Shown here one piece after another: positions 9,604 through 19,510 of a stretch of DNA of 64,000 nucleotides. Made by a program: the position numbers and the translations under genes. The stretch is from an uncultured Verrucomicrobia subdivision 3 bacterium (lineage in GTDB: Bacteria; Verrucomicrobiota; Verrucomicrobiia; Limisphaerales; UBA11358): NCBI GenBank assembly GCA_903835255.1, contig CAILMI010000030.1, positions 1 to 64,000 of the forward strand, given 5' to 3'. Numbering within the stretch: the stretch's first letter is position 1; each line of letters opens with the position of its first letter. Below the pieces are notes generated by a model. The model worked only from the letters and a program-made list of their open reading frames with translations, had not been told where the DNA came from and searched no databases.

Positions 9604-10157
9604 TTGCCCTCTCTTCCGATCACCTGATCTTCCAACTCAGCAACGGGGAAAGTATCCCCTGCTCGCCGGAGATGATCACCATCGAAATTTCCGGCAGTGC
9701 TGCGGACCCGATTGATCCGGACCTCCTGCAGCACGCCTCCGCCTCAGTGTTCCACTATTTCAAGGCGGAACTCCATCGCGAATCCGTCACCGTGGGTGAA
9801 TTCGCCCTCGCTCTGGACAAAGTCCTGCGCCATTTCGGGTTGACCCTCTACGCCGACGAGTCGCATTCCCGAGCCAACCTGATCCTCGAAACCGACCTCG
9901 GCCGCATCGCCCGCGAATCCAGCAACAGCCTCGAACTGTTTTTCTTTCCGCGCCTGCGCGACGAACTGCGCGCGCGGCTGCGTCAATCGCCCCGCCTGTT
10001 GCGCTTCTGCGGGCTGCGGGGTTGCGTCAAGCAGCTCGCGGGAGCACAGCGCTGGAGCGGCCGCTGCGAAAAAATTCAGGACCAGATTGTCGGCTACCTC
10101 CGCGAATGCCTCACCGCCGAGCCCGCCCCGAAAGACTGCGCCCTAGTGGTGGAGTAA
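9600..10157 (+). CDS. Conserved-looking hypothetical protein coupled to nrdR
   Basis: 185-aa ORF with 4-bp overlap with nrdR. Confidence 0.7.
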   Translation: MIALSSDHLIFQLSNGESIPCSPEMITIEISGSAADPIDPDLLQHASASVFHYFKAELHRESVTVGEFALALDKVLRHFGLTLYADESHSRANLILETDLGRIARESSNSLELFFFPRLRDELRARLRQSPRLLRFCGLRGCVKQLAGAQRWSGRCEKIQDQIVGYLRECLTAEPAPKDCALVVE

Positions 10158-10266
10158 AAGCCGGCGCTCAATGCGCCCTTTAAAACGACGGAACGGACGC
10201 GGCGCGACCCCGCGAAGCCGGAATGGAATGGGTGAAAATCCGCCCCATTCCTTTCCCAATAATCCC

Positions 10267-10611
10267 ATGAATAAAACCCTGTTTGAAAAAATCGGCTCGC
10301 GGGAAATCCCCGCCACCATCCTCTATGAGGACGACCAGGTGGTCGCCATCCGCGACCTCCATCCCCAGGCGCCCACCCACGCGCTGATTTTTCCGAAAAA
10401 ACCGGTGCCGCGCATTGCGGAGGCAACTGCCGAGGATGCGGCCCTCTTGGGCCATCTGCTGCTCAAGGCTGCTGAAGTGGCGGACGGGCTGGGATTGAAG
10501 CGGGGCGGCTACCGGCTGGTCCTCAACAACGGGGCGGACGGCGGCGAAACCGTGCCGCACCTGCACTGTCACATCCTCGGCGGCCGACCCCTCGCCTGGC
10601 CGCCAGGCTGA
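10267..10611 (+). CDS. HIT family (HINT-like) protein
   Basis: MNKTLFEKIGSREIPATILYEDDQVVAIRD...VPHLHCHILGGR histidine triad. Confidence 0.93.
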   Translation: MNKTLFEKIGSREIPATILYEDDQVVAIRDLHPQAPTHALIFPKKPVPRIAEATAEDAALLGHLLLKAAEVADGLGLKRGGYRLVLNNGADGGETVPHLHCHILGGRPLAWPPG

Positions 10612-10675
10612 ATTCCGCGCGGGCTAAGGGGAATGGCCCGAACACCGGTCCGGCGTTTGGCCGGAGGCGTTCGCG

Positions 10676-11359
10676 TCACTGCCGTGGACCGAAGACACTG
10701 TCGAGGATGACTTCTTTGGTTTTCCAGATCAACGCCAGCGTCATGGCCAGCGGCAGAAGCGCGAACAGGATCAGGATCCAGAAACCCAGGCGATGGACCC
10801 AGACAAATAGGTCGCCGAGGATTCCGGTCAGGCGCGGGTCGTTTGCCAGGACTACATAGAGGGTGGCGCACAGCAGCAGCAGCACGAGCAGCCAGCGGTT
10901 GAGGGCGCTGAACAGCCGGGTTTCCTGCCGCAGAGTTTCATCCGGCAACATCGCCCCGAGCTGTTTCAGGACGACATTCAGGTTGAATAGGAAAATGACC
11001 GAGGAGATCAGGAGCCCCGCCACCGCCGCGCTGAAGAAGGGCTGGCCGGGCATCTTGTTGTGCCAGTAAAGAAATGGGCAAAGGCCGAAGTTGACCAGGC
11101 CGGCCAGGGTCGCGCCGTCAAGCGCCCGGCGCCAGGGCCGTTCCTGCCGTTGAAAATGACCCATCTGCCAAAGGCCATACAGCGGCAGACCGGTCGCGAA
11201 GAGCGCCGGCAACAGGCCCGGCGGCTGGAGCCAGCCGGCCCGGACGGTTTCCGCGCAGACAATCAACGCCACGGGCAGGCCCCAGAACAGGGCGGACAAT
11301 CCGCGCGCGAGCTGGCCCAAAGATCGGAGCAGGACTGCGTTGGAATCAGAATCAACCAT
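10676..11359 (-). CDS. Hypothetical multi-pass membrane protein
   Basis: 227 aa with several hydrophobic segments. Confidence 0.65.
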   Translation of the reverse strand: MVDSDSNAVLLRSLGQLARGLSALFWGLPVALIVCAETVRAGWLQPPGLLPALFATGLPLYGLWQMGHFQRQERPWRRALDGATLAGLVNFGLCPFLYWHNKMPGQPFFSAAVAGLLISSVIFLFNLNVVLKQLGAMLPDETLRQETRLFSALNRWLLVLLLLCATLYVVLANDPRLTGILGDLFVWVHRLGFWILILFALLPLAMTLALIWKTKEVILDSVFGPRQ

Positions 11360-11570
11360 GGCAGAAAGAATGAAGGAAGAATGGCGAATGGAAAAACAAA
11401 TTCAACCACCCCAACGCCGGGGAAGATGAGGTGAGGCGACTCAAACCCGTTCCCACTGCTATCAAAATGCGGAACACCAACAAAGCCGTGCCAACCTCTC
11501 ACCACCCCGGCCCCCCGCACTCAACCTTGATCCGGCAGTGGACCCGCCGCCCAGGAATTAATGGGCGGAA

Positions 11571-13511
11571 TCAAAAATTCAGATAGGTGTAGGACCTCAG
11601 CCCGCGCTCGTAATCATCCAGCAGGCGCATGGCTTCACTCGGCTTCATGCGATCCGATTTGATGGCCTCGTCCATCTGGGCCTTCATCTGCCGCTTCAAT
11701 TCGTTCTCGTCATACTGCACCGCGGTGAGCGAGTGGATGATGGTGTCGCCCTCGATGATTTCCTCGATGTAATAGCCGGCGGGCTCGTCGGGCTCCAGGA
11801 AAACGTGGACCTCGTTGACGCGGCCGAACAGGTTGTGCAGATCGCCCATGATGTCCTGATAGGCGCCCATCAGGAAGAAGCCGATATAATAAGGCTCCTG
11901 CTGGCCGTTGCCATTCGTGTTCAGCGGATGCACGGACAGCGTGTCCCGCACGTCGCGCAGGTCGATGAACTTGTTGATGGCACCGTCGGAATCGCAGGTG
12001 ATGTCCACCAGCGTGGCCTCGCGGGTGGGTTTCTCGTTGAGCCGACCGATCGGCATGATGGGGAACAGCTGGCCGAGCGCCCAATGGTCGAGCAGCGACT
12101 GGAAGACGGAGAAATTACAGAGGTACTGGTCGGCCAGCATGTCATCGAGCTTGCGGATCTCGTCCGGGACATAGGCCTGGCCCTTGAAGCTGGTGACGAC
12201 GGCCTGGCTGATTTCCCAATACAGATTTTCAATCTTGGCCTTGTCCGGCAGGTCGAGCAGACCGAGCGCGAACATCTGCTGCGCGTCCTCTTTGCGCTCC
12301 TGCGCGTCATGACAGGCCTCAAGCTTGTTCAGCTTGTTCAGATTTTTTTTGATGTCCAGCAGCTCGCGCACCAGCGCATGCTCGCTGTCGCCGTATTGAA
12401 GAAAATCGCCGGGCCGGATCTTTTCAATCGCTCCGAACACTTCCACGATCAGCACGCTGTGATGCGCGACGATGGCGCGGCCGCTTTCACTGACGATGTT
12501 CGGGTGCGGCACCTTCTCCGCGTTGCAGACGTCGGCGATGTAATAAACGATGTCGTTGGTGTATTCCTGAAGCGTGTAATTGGTGGAGCTGTCGAAGGCC
12601 GAACGGCTGCCGTCGTAATCCACCCCCAGGCCGCCGCCCACATCCATGTACTCGATGGCAAACCCCATCTTGTGCAGCTTGGCGTAAAACCGGGCGGCCT
12701 CCTGCACCGCTTTTTTGACGGTCAAAATATCCGGCACCTGCGAGCCGATGTGGAAATGGAGCAGCTTGAGACAATGGCCGAGCTTTTCCGCCGTCAGCAG
12801 CTCGGTCGCCGCCAGCAGTTCGGCGGTGCTCAGGCCGAACTTGGCGTTTTCGCCGCCGCTTTCCGCCCACTTGCCCGCCCCCTTGCTCAAAAGCCGCGCC
12901 CGGATGCCGATGTGCGGCTCCACGCCCAGCTGCTTGGAAACGGAGATGATCTGCTTGAGCTCCTCCAGCTTTTCGACGACCAGGATGACGGTCTTGCCCA
13001 GCTTGATGCCCAGCAGGGCCATCCGGATGAATTCCGCATCCTTGTAGCCGTTGCAGATAATCAGGCTGCCCTGCTGGTTTTGAAGCGCCAGACCGGCGAA
13101 CAACTCCGGTTTGCTGCCGACTTCCAAGCCGAAGTTGAACGGCTTGCCCGCATCCAAAATTTCCTCCACCACTTCGCGCAACTGATTCACCTTGATCGGA
13201 AACACGCCGCGGTATTTGCCCTGGAAATTGAATTCCGCGATGGAGCTTTGAAACGCCTTGTTGATGGCCTCGACGCGGTGCCGCAGGATGTCCTGAAAGC
13301 GGATGAGCAGCGGGAACTTCAATCCGCGTTCCCGGGCCTCCTCAATCACATCCGTGAGGTCCACCGTCGCCCCCGCGTCCTGAAGCGGTTTGGCAACGAC
13401 ATGGCCCGCGTCGTTGATGTCGAAATATTTCGCGCCCCAGCGCGGGATATTGTAGAGCGTGCGTGCGGATTCAATGCTCCAGGGCGGGACGTCGGCGTTC
13501 AGAATGTTCAT
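11571..13511 (-). CDS. speA: Biosynthetic arginine decarboxylase
   Basis: YNIPRWGAKYFDINDAGHV...FPIKVNQLREVVEEI...EYMDVGGGLGVDYDGS. Confidence 0.96.
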   Translation of the reverse strand: MNILNADVPPWSIESARTLYNIPRWGAKYFDINDAGHVVAKPLQDAGATVDLTDVIEEARERGLKFPLLIRFQDILRHRVEAINKAFQSSIAEFNFQGKYRGVFPIKVNQLREVVEEILDAGKPFNFGLEVGSKPELFAGLALQNQQGSLIICNGYKDAEFIRMALLGIKLGKTVILVVEKLEELKQIISVSKQLGVEPHIGIRARLLSKGAGKWAESGGENAKFGLSTAELLAATELLTAEKLGHCLKLLHFHIGSQVPDILTVKKAVQEAARFYAKLHKMGFAIEYMDVGGGLGVDYDGSRSAFDSSTNYTLQEYTNDIVYYIADVCNAEKVPHPNIVSESGRAIVAHHSVLIVEVFGAIEKIRPGDFLQYGDSEHALVRELLDIKKNLNKLNKLEACHDAQERKEDAQQMFALGLLDLPDKAKIENLYWEISQAVVTSFKGQAYVPDEIRKLDDMLADQYLCNFSVFQSLLDHWALGQLFPIMPIGRLNEKPTREATLVDITCDSDGAINKFIDLRDVRDTLSVHPLNTNGNGQQEPYYIGFFLMGAYQDIMGDLHNLFGRVNEVHVFLEPDEPAGYYIEEIIEGDTIIHSLTAVQYDENELKRQMKAQMDEAIKSDRMKPSEAMRLLDDYERGLRSYTYLNF

Positions 13512-13664
13512 CTCGGTGAATTCAAGTCGGTCGAACTATAAAAGGCTGCGCGGGGAAATCAATCATCCCGTTTAAAAAAATCACAATCCAAAAGACGCGG
13601 GACGGCAGCAATCCCACCCGCTGGACACAACGGGCGCCTCTCTCGATCTCGCCCGCCCCTTCGC

Positions 13665-13760
13665 GTTCATTCGAGAAATTCGTGTTGGGTCTCAATAAAT
13701 TAGGCCCGGGTCCTCGCTGTCTTTGCCCTCTCTGCGTTCTTTGCGGTAAAAAATTTCCTG
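13665..13760. repeat. Putative dispersed intergenic repeat (TTCGCGTTCATTCGAGAAATTCGTGTTG...CTCTGCGTTCTTTGCGGTAAAAA)
   Basis: Resembles a recurrent intergenic motif seen in several bacterial phyla; single copy here, recognised from memory. Confidence 0.35.
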
Positions 13761-13849
13761 ATAAAGGGGTCCAGCGTCACGCGGATAGCGCTCACAGCCG
13801 CGCCCAGCCGGGAGTTTGACAATCCCACCGATGAGCCTACGTTTCACTC

Positions 13850-14224
13850 ATGAAAGGGGTTTGCACCAGTTTTGGATTAGTTGCCGCCTCCCTCCTGATT
13901 GCCGGAGCAGATCCGGCACTTCCTGTACTGGAGGAATCGGCGACGGTGTATCAGGACTGGCTGACCCATCCCGCCACGGCGCTGGTCTTGGAGTTCCCGG
14001 CGGAACCTGAATTCCGGCTGGGTCAGGACTTAACGTTTACAGGCTTGCTGGTGGATTGCTTCAATCCCCAGGAGACGTGGGACATGCTGGATCCCGGGGT
14101 GCGCTCGCGGCCGCTGCGGGAACCCCTGCCGCCTTGGAGGATGCCCCTGACACCGCCGGAGCGCGTGGGCGACCCGGCATTACATGACCCGGACTTTGTC
14201 TTCCTCCGATTGAACTTTCCGTGA
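13850..14224 (+). CDS. Hypothetical secreted protein
   Basis: 124-aa ORF with signal-peptide-like N-terminus. Confidence 0.5.
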   Translation: MKGVCTSFGLVAASLLIAGADPALPVLEESATVYQDWLTHPATALVLEFPAEPEFRLGQDLTFTGLLVDCFNPQETWDMLDPGVRSRPLREPLPPWRMPLTPPERVGDPALHDPDFVFLRLNFP

Positions 14225-14338
14225 CTCCCCACGGTCGCGGTCAGATCCTGATTTCCCAAGGTATTTCGCGAGTTGAAAGTTGAAAACCGCACGAAGGCAC
14301 CCGCTTTGGCAGTTAAATTTAATCTTGGGACATCAGCG

Positions 14339-14455
14339 GGTAGGGCGGGCAGTCTTCTGCCCGCCGCCGTTACCAATCCGCGCGTGCGGGTTTACCACGA
14401 CGGCGCGCACGGAGTGACGCGCCCTACCTGTCCCACAGTTGCCAAGAACGGCTAT
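14339..14455. repeat. REP/MITE-like folded element, copy 1
   Basis: Inverted ends GGTAGGGCG/CGCCCTACC; internal perfect hairpin GCGGGCAG TCTT CTGCCCGC; 3' ~54 nt recur at 53968-54020. Confidence 0.75.
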
Positions 14456-14468
14456 CCAGCCATCGGTT

Positions 14469-14684
14469 TTACCGGGGATAAATCGGCCCGGACACAGCCT
14501 GGCACGCCGGCAAAGGCGGATTCCATCGGGTATTCAGCGCGGCATTCACCCGTGATTTTTCGGAGTCGGTCAAGCCGGCCCAGCCGGCGATTTCGGACAG
14601 AGAGCGGTGACAGCCCGTGCAAAACCGGTTGTCCGCCGACATCTGACAAATCCCGACACAGGGCGAAGTGACGTTCATGGGCAA
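14469..14684 (-). CDS. DUF1289 family protein
   Basis: SPCVGICQMSADNRFCTGCHRSLSEIAGWAGLTDSEKSRV matches the CxxxC..CxGCxRSLxEIAxW pattern. Confidence 0.75.
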   Translation of the reverse strand: MPMNVTSPCVGICQMSADNRFCTGCHRSLSEIAGWAGLTDSEKSRVNAALNTRWNPPLPACQAVSGPIYPR

Positions 14685-14688
14685 TGGC

Positions 14689-15549
14689 TCAGGGCAGCGT
14701 CAGGATTTCCGGGCGCAACTGACCGACCTGCTGGGCTGGCAATTTTTTATCCAGCGAGCCCGGGACCATGGCTTCCAGGGCCACATGGCCGTCCGCAAAC
14801 GTCACGTTCGCCCGCTGCGCGTGGCGAAAATGGCCGTGGGCATAGTAGCTGGCGCTGGAAAAATTCGTGGCGCTATCGAGGTAATACCATTCCTCCACCA
14901 TCGGGCTGGCGCGCGTGGCGGGGGCTTGAAAATCATTCACCTGCGCGGCATCGGCAAAAATCGCGGTCTCGGACACCCGGCGGATCTGGTCCACACTCAC
15001 CGGCGCGCCCGCGGATGAAAGGCGGAGGTTGTAACCGTAGCTGCAAACGACATTCGTTGCCTTCAACTTGAACTGAGGGCCGAAGGCGTCCAGCGACGGA
15101 CACAGCCGCACATCCGAGCCGTTGAGATAGGGCGACAATTTGCCGGCGGCCAGGTCAAAGGGGCGCCGGCCCTCGGGCAGGGTATTATTGAGCCAGCCAA
15201 ACCACCACAGCGTGCCGTTGTTGGTGGCGCCCTCGGACATCCTGAAGCATTTCCCGGAGTTGTCGTCCCAATACAAAAACGCCGCGATGCCGAGCTGGCG
15301 GAGGTTGCTTTGGCAATCGGCGCGCTTGGCCATCGACTTGGCCCTGCCCAGCGCCGGCAGCAGCATCGCGGATAAAATCGCGATGATTGCCATGACCACT
15401 AGCAATTCCAACAGCGTGAACCCGAGCGCATACCTTTTTCCGGAGTGCCATGGTCTTCCGCCCTGCCGGCAGAAGGGGGCGCCCAGGCGCTTGGTTTCAG
15501 GCCCGCCCCGGGGACGCGCGGTTGGATTAAAAAAGATCGGGTCTTTCAT
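14689..15549 (-). CDS. Type II secretion-like pseudopilin (prepilin N-methylation, H-X9-DG)
   Basis: [25 protein letters not shown]...[13 protein letters not shown]. Confidence 0.9.
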   Translation of the reverse strand: MKDPIFFNPTARPRGGPETKRLGAPFCRQGGRPWHSGKRYALGFTLLELLVVMAIIAILSAMLLPALGRAKSMAKRADCQSNLRQLGIAAFLYWDDNSGKCFRMSEGATNNGTLWWFGWLNNTLPEGRRPFDLAAGKLSPYLNGSDVRLCPSLDAFGPQFKLKATNVVCSYGYNLRLSSAGAPVSVDQIRRVSETAIFADAAQVNDFQAPATRASPMVEEWYYLDSATNFSSASYYAHGHFRHAQRANVTFADGHVALEAMVPGSLDKKLPAQQVGQLRPEILTLP

Positions 15550-16553
15550 GGCCGGTCAGCGCGAATGCGGTAAAAAGCCGCTGAAACAACCGGGTTCGTG
15601 TCCTGAAAAACCAGGCGCCCATTTTCCACAGGGGTTTCATTCGCGATTTCAGTCCAGCTCACAAAATTGGAGGACCGCTCCAATCTGAAAATCCAGTTTG
15701 TGCGACAGTCGAAGCTGCATTGCCAGTGACCGCTGAGGAATTGTCCCGAAAAAATTTGCACCGGCGCCGCCGTAAAGCCGGCATCTGGCAGCGCGGGCGC
15801 GTGTTTATGGATGAAGTAGGGCGCGGCGGGATCACTATCAAAGGGGTAGGAACCGGCGGCCACGGAGAATCCAACCCATGACCCCTCCGTCAAGTTCATG
15901 CCATCCAAACCCGTTGATGCCAAGTCCCATTGACCGTGAAATCCCGTAGAAAAATAATCTGGATCTGTGGAAGTCCAATACGAAGGAGTGCCCCGGTCGG
16001 GCGCATTGGTAAAACCGCCCGCTCCGCCCTTTTCAACCCACATCTCCCAATTAGGACCAAAGTATCCCCCCCAGTAGACATCACCGCCCAGCACCGGCCC
16101 CGCTGCGTCCACATCCACCGTGGCATTGGTGAGATAGCGGTGATTGAAATAATTCGTGGCGATGGCATCTCGGATGCCGGAAAGGCCCGTGCCCGACAAC
16201 CGGTAGCCCAGACCTACCACATAGGTGCCATAGGTGGGATCGATCACTGAATAGAGCGCCGGATCCGCAACCAGAACCGCCTGAAACATGTCGGCGCCAC
16301 TGACCGTGCCGTTGAATCGATACCCCCACACCAGCGTCTTGCTGGCGATTGGCGCCGGGACGGTTGAAAAGACGATATTGCCGACGTCAAACGTTTCCGG
16401 CGAACTCCATTCGATGACCAGCGCGGCCCGATTGGTTCCCGACCCGGTCCAAAATTGGATATCGTCCAACGAGACGGCAATAGAGTTGTGAGTGGCGAAC
16501 AGGCAGACAAGAGCCAAGCCGCCGATGTTTTTTTTCAAGAACTGGTCTTTCAA
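15546..16553 (-). CDS. Secreted/surface protein of the DDIQFW..GSG.N.AALVIEW type, downstream of a cobalamin riboswitch
   Basis: Signal-peptide-like [26 protein letters not shown] (TTG start proposed at 16553); C-terminal Ig-like ...[12 protein letters not shown]. Confidence 0.75.
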   Translation of the reverse strand: MKDQFLKKNIGGLALVCLFATHNSIAVSLDDIQFWTGSGTNRAALVIEWSSPETFDVGNIVFSTVPAPIASKTLVWGYRFNGTVSGADMFQAVLVADPALYSVIDPTYGTYVVGLGYRLSGTGLSGIRDAIATNYFNHRYLTNATVDVDAAGPVLGGDVYWGGYFGPNWEMWVEKGGAGGFTNAPDRGTPSYWTSTDPDYFSTGFHGQWDLASTGLDGMNLTEGSWVGFSVAAGSYPFDSDPAAPYFIHKHAPALPDAGFTAAPVQIFSGQFLSGHWQCSFDCRTNWIFRLERSSNFVSWTEIANETPVENGRLVFQDTNPVVSAAFYRIRADRP

Positions 16554-16739
16554 TGCTGTTCCGCGAACAAAAATGCGGAACGGTTTGGGTTGAGAGACCA
16601 GGGCGGAGCCGGGGACTTTTAGAAAATGAAAAAGCCTCCAGACTCCGGCAAAACGGGGAATGAAGGCATTCAGCGAATCCTGACGAAAACAGTCCGTCGG
16701 GCTGGCCTCATCCTTCTCTTTGCGGAGAAGTTGGCCGGG

Positions 16740-16925
16740 AACTTTTCCCCGGCCGCGACGAGTGCAATCAGACCGGTATCCTGACTTCGGCTTCAAACCT
16801 TACTCCCGCCTTCCCGATTCCGCTTAGCGGATTCAGTGGCATTGGGAGTTTGTAGCCGTTACAGTGGCGCAACCGTCCCGGATTCTCACCGGGTTCCCTG
16901 ACATCTGACTGCGTTGGGTGCGGAA
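16740..16925 (-). promoter_or_regulatory. Cobalamin (B12) riboswitch
   Basis: Reverse complement reads GGGAACCCGGTGAGAATCCGGGACGGTTGCGCCACTGTAACGGC...GAAGCCGAAGTCAGGATACCGGTCTG, the diagnostic core. Confidence 0.93.
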
Positions 16926-17051
16926 AAAATCCGCACTTTCAAAGAGCGCCCTCTTTGTACGCTGATTGGCGGGGTTTCCAAGCAAAATTTTCCGCTCGCG
17001 GAAAACTTGCGCCGAATCCCCTTTATTCCCATACTGTCCCTCCAAAAATTT

Positions 17052-18047
17052 ATGAATAAAGCTCCTCTTCGCGTGGCGATCACCGGCGCGGCCGGCCAGA
17101 TCGGTTATTCCCTCCTGTTCCGCATCGCTTCCGGCGCCGCCTTCGGCCCGGATCAGCCGGTCATCCTGCACCTGATCGAAGTGCCGGATGAAAAAGCCAT
17201 GGCCGCCCTCAACGGGGTGTGCATGGAACTCGACGACTGCGCCTTTCCGCTCTTAAAGGGGCTGGTGCCAACCTCGAACCTCGCAGAAGGCTTCAAGGGC
17301 GTGAACTGGGCGCTGCTCGTGGGAGCCGTGCCGCGCAAGGCCGGCATGGAGCGCAAGGACCTGCTCGGCATCAACGGCAAGATCTTCACCGGCCAGGGCA
17401 ACGCCATCGCCAAGAACGCCGCGAGCGACGTGCGGGTGCTCGTGGTCGGCAACCCGTGCAACACCAACTCCCTGATTGCCGCGAACAACGCGCCCGGGGT
17501 TCCCAAGGAGCGCTTCTTCGCCATGACCGCGCTCGATGAGAACCGCGCCAAATCCCAGCTCGCCCAAAAGGCCAGCGTGGACATCACCGCAGTCACCAAC
17601 CTCGCCATCTGGGGCAACCACAGCGCCACCATGTACCCCGATTTCTACAACACGCGGATCAATGGCCGCCTCGTGCCGGAAGTCATCAGCCACCGCGAAT
17701 GGCTGGAGAAGGATTTCATCTCCACCGTCCAGCAGCGCGGCGCGGCCATCATCAAGGCCCGGGGATTGAGCAGCGCCGCCAGCGCCGCCAATGCCGCCGT
17801 GAACACAGTCTACAAACTCACCCACCCGACGCCCGCCGGCGACTGGTTCAGCGTGGGCGTGCACTCCGACGGCAGCTACGGCATCGAGAAGGGACTGATC
17901 TTCAGCTACCCCATCCGCAGCAACGGCAAGGACTTTGAAATCGTCCAGGGCGTGCCGCTCAACGACTTCAGCAAGGCGAAAATCGCGGGCACGGAAAATG
18001 AATTGAAGGAAGAGAAGTCGCTCGTGGCCGATCTGCTCCCGAAATAA
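17052..18047 (+). CDS. mdh: Malate dehydrogenase
   Basis: [28 protein letters not shown]...[13 protein letters not shown]. Confidence 0.95.
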   Translation: MNKAPLRVAITGAAGQIGYSLLFRIASGAAFGPDQPVILHLIEVPDEKAMAALNGVCMELDDCAFPLLKGLVPTSNLAEGFKGVNWALLVGAVPRKAGMERKDLLGINGKIFTGQGNAIAKNAASDVRVLVVGNPCNTNSLIAANNAPGVPKERFFAMTALDENRAKSQLAQKASVDITAVTNLAIWGNHSATMYPDFYNTRINGRLVPEVISHREWLEKDFISTVQQRGAAIIKARGLSSAASAANAAVNTVYKLTHPTPAGDWFSVGVHSDGSYGIEKGLIFSYPIRSNGKDFEIVQGVPLNDFSKAKIAGTENELKEEKSLVADLLPK

Positions 18048-18061
18048 CTTCTAGAATCCGG

Positions 18062-18096
18062 GCGGCAATCCCGCGCAGCGGGATTGCCGCTTTTTA
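18062..18096 (+). terminator. Rho-independent terminator of mdh
   Basis: GCGGCAATCCCGC GCA GCGGGATTGCCGC followed by TTTTTA; perfect 13-bp stem. Confidence 0.92.
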
Positions 18097-18104
18097 TTGA
18101 CCCC

Positions 18105-18500
18105 ATGAAATCACGCCCCAAAGTGGGAGAAGCCCGCGAACTGGCCGTTCCCACCGACATGAAGCACGCCGTGGAATTTCACGGCGACGGCATGCCCGCA
18201 GTCGTGTCCACGCCGAACATCCTCCAGTTTCTCGAGCGCACCGCGCGCCACGCGCTTGACCCGCATCTCGACGCCGATGAACGTTCCGTCGGCCTCGAGC
18301 TTGATATCCGCCACCTGGCCCCGACGCCTGTGGGGCAGACGATTCATTGCCGCGCGCAGGTGATTGCCGTGGAAGACCGCAAGGTCACGTTCCAGATTGA
18401 AGCCCGCGATGCGCACGAGGTCATCGTGCGCGGCCTGCACAAGCGCGCCGTCATCCGCACAGAAAGCTTCAGCCGCCGGGTGAAGGAAAAAACGCGATAA
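18105..18500 (+). CDS. Thioesterase (hotdog, FlK-like)
   Basis: [57 protein letters not shown]. Confidence 0.8.
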   Translation: MKSRPKVGEARELAVPTDMKHAVEFHGDGMPAVVSTPNILQFLERTARHALDPHLDADERSVGLELDIRHLAPTPVGQTIHCRAQVIAVEDRKVTFQIEARDAHEVIVRGLHKRAVIRTESFSRRVKEKTR

Positions 18501-18663
18501 CACAAGAGCCGCCCCGGCTGCCCCGCCCTGCCATGGGGAGGGCCCCTCGCTTTCGGGGGGATTGGGGGCTCAACCCCGTCTTGACACATGCCGGTTCATT
18601 GCTACCCTCTCCCGCTCCGTTCATCCGGAGTTTTTCCGCGCCTGTGCGCAACCAATTGAATTT

Positions 18664-18801
18664 ATGAAACGCCAGTATCAACCGTCAAAAATCCGCCGCA
18701 AACGCCAGCACGGGTTTCTCAACCGTAATTCGAGCAAGAGCGGCAAAGCCACGCTGGCCAACCGCCGCCGCAACGGCCGCAAACGCCTGACGCCCGTTTA
18801 A
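18664..18801 (+). CDS. rpmH: 50S ribosomal protein L34
   Basis: [45 protein letters not shown]. Confidence 0.96.
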   Translation: MKRQYQPSKIRRKRQHGFLNRNSSKSGKATLANRRRNGRKRLTPV

Positions 18802-19215
18802 GTGTCGCGCGCCATGCCCGCGCCGACCCCAGATGCCGGATCCCCGACGCCCGCCCGCCGAACCTTGCGCCTGGGCCGATCCGTGCGGATCGAGCGGAGC
18901 GGCGACTTCGCCCGGCTCCGGCAACAGGGTCAGCGCATGGCGCTAGGATGCCTCATCGCCAACTGGCAGCGGTTGCCAGACGGGGCCCAGCCCCGGCTCG
19001 GCGTCGTCACCAGCAAAAAAATAGGCGGCGCGGTGCAACGCAACCGGGCCCGGAGGCTCTTAAGGGAAACTTTCCGCCGGCACCAATATGATCTGGCCCA
19101 ACCCGTCGATATCATCCTGGTCGCTCGGAATTCGATTGCCGGACGGACTTATGCGGAAGTGGAAAAGGATTATTTAACGACCCTGCGCCGAGCCGGCTTG
19201 CTGAAACCAACGTGA
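18802..19215 (+). CDS. rnpA: Ribonuclease P protein component
   Basis: RLGVVTSKKIGGAVQRNRARRLLRETFR; position after rpmH. Confidence 0.92.
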   Translation: MSRAMPAPTPDAGSPTPARRTLRLGRSVRIERSGDFARLRQQGQRMALGCLIANWQRLPDGAQPRLGVVTSKKIGGAVQRNRARRLLRETFRRHQYDLAQPVDIILVARNSIAGRTYAEVEKDYLTTLRRAGLLKPT

Positions 19216-19505
19216 ACCCAGCCCAACATTTCCTGCTATTCGCCCTCCGCGCGTATCGCTGGATCCTTTCGCCCGCGCAGCTTTTTCTCTTCGGATCCAC
19301 GGGCGGCTGCCGCTTCACGCCCACCTGTTCGCATTTCGCCTCGGAAGCCATCCGGACCCGAGGCTCCCTCACCGGCAGCTGGCTCGCCCTGAAACGCATC
19401 GGCCGCTGCCATCCCTGGGGCGGCTGCGGCCATGACCCGGTCCCGCCTTCGGGATCGAGCCTGCCGCCCCCCGGCTCCCTCATTTTTCAAAAACACACCC
19501 CCTAA
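19212..19505 (+). CDS. yidD: Membrane protein insertion efficiency factor
   Basis: ALRAYRWILSPAQLFLFGSTGGCRFTPTCSHFASEAI...HPWGGCGHDPVP. Confidence 0.95.
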   Translation: MNPAQHFLLFALRAYRWILSPAQLFLFGSTGGCRFTPTCSHFASEAIRTRGSLTGSWLALKRIGRCHPWGGCGHDPVPPSGSSLPPPGSLIFQKHTP

Positions 19506-19510
19506 TTTCC

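Noticed and set aside
11733-13541. 602-aa plus ORF
   Set aside because: Antisense to speA; shadow ORF
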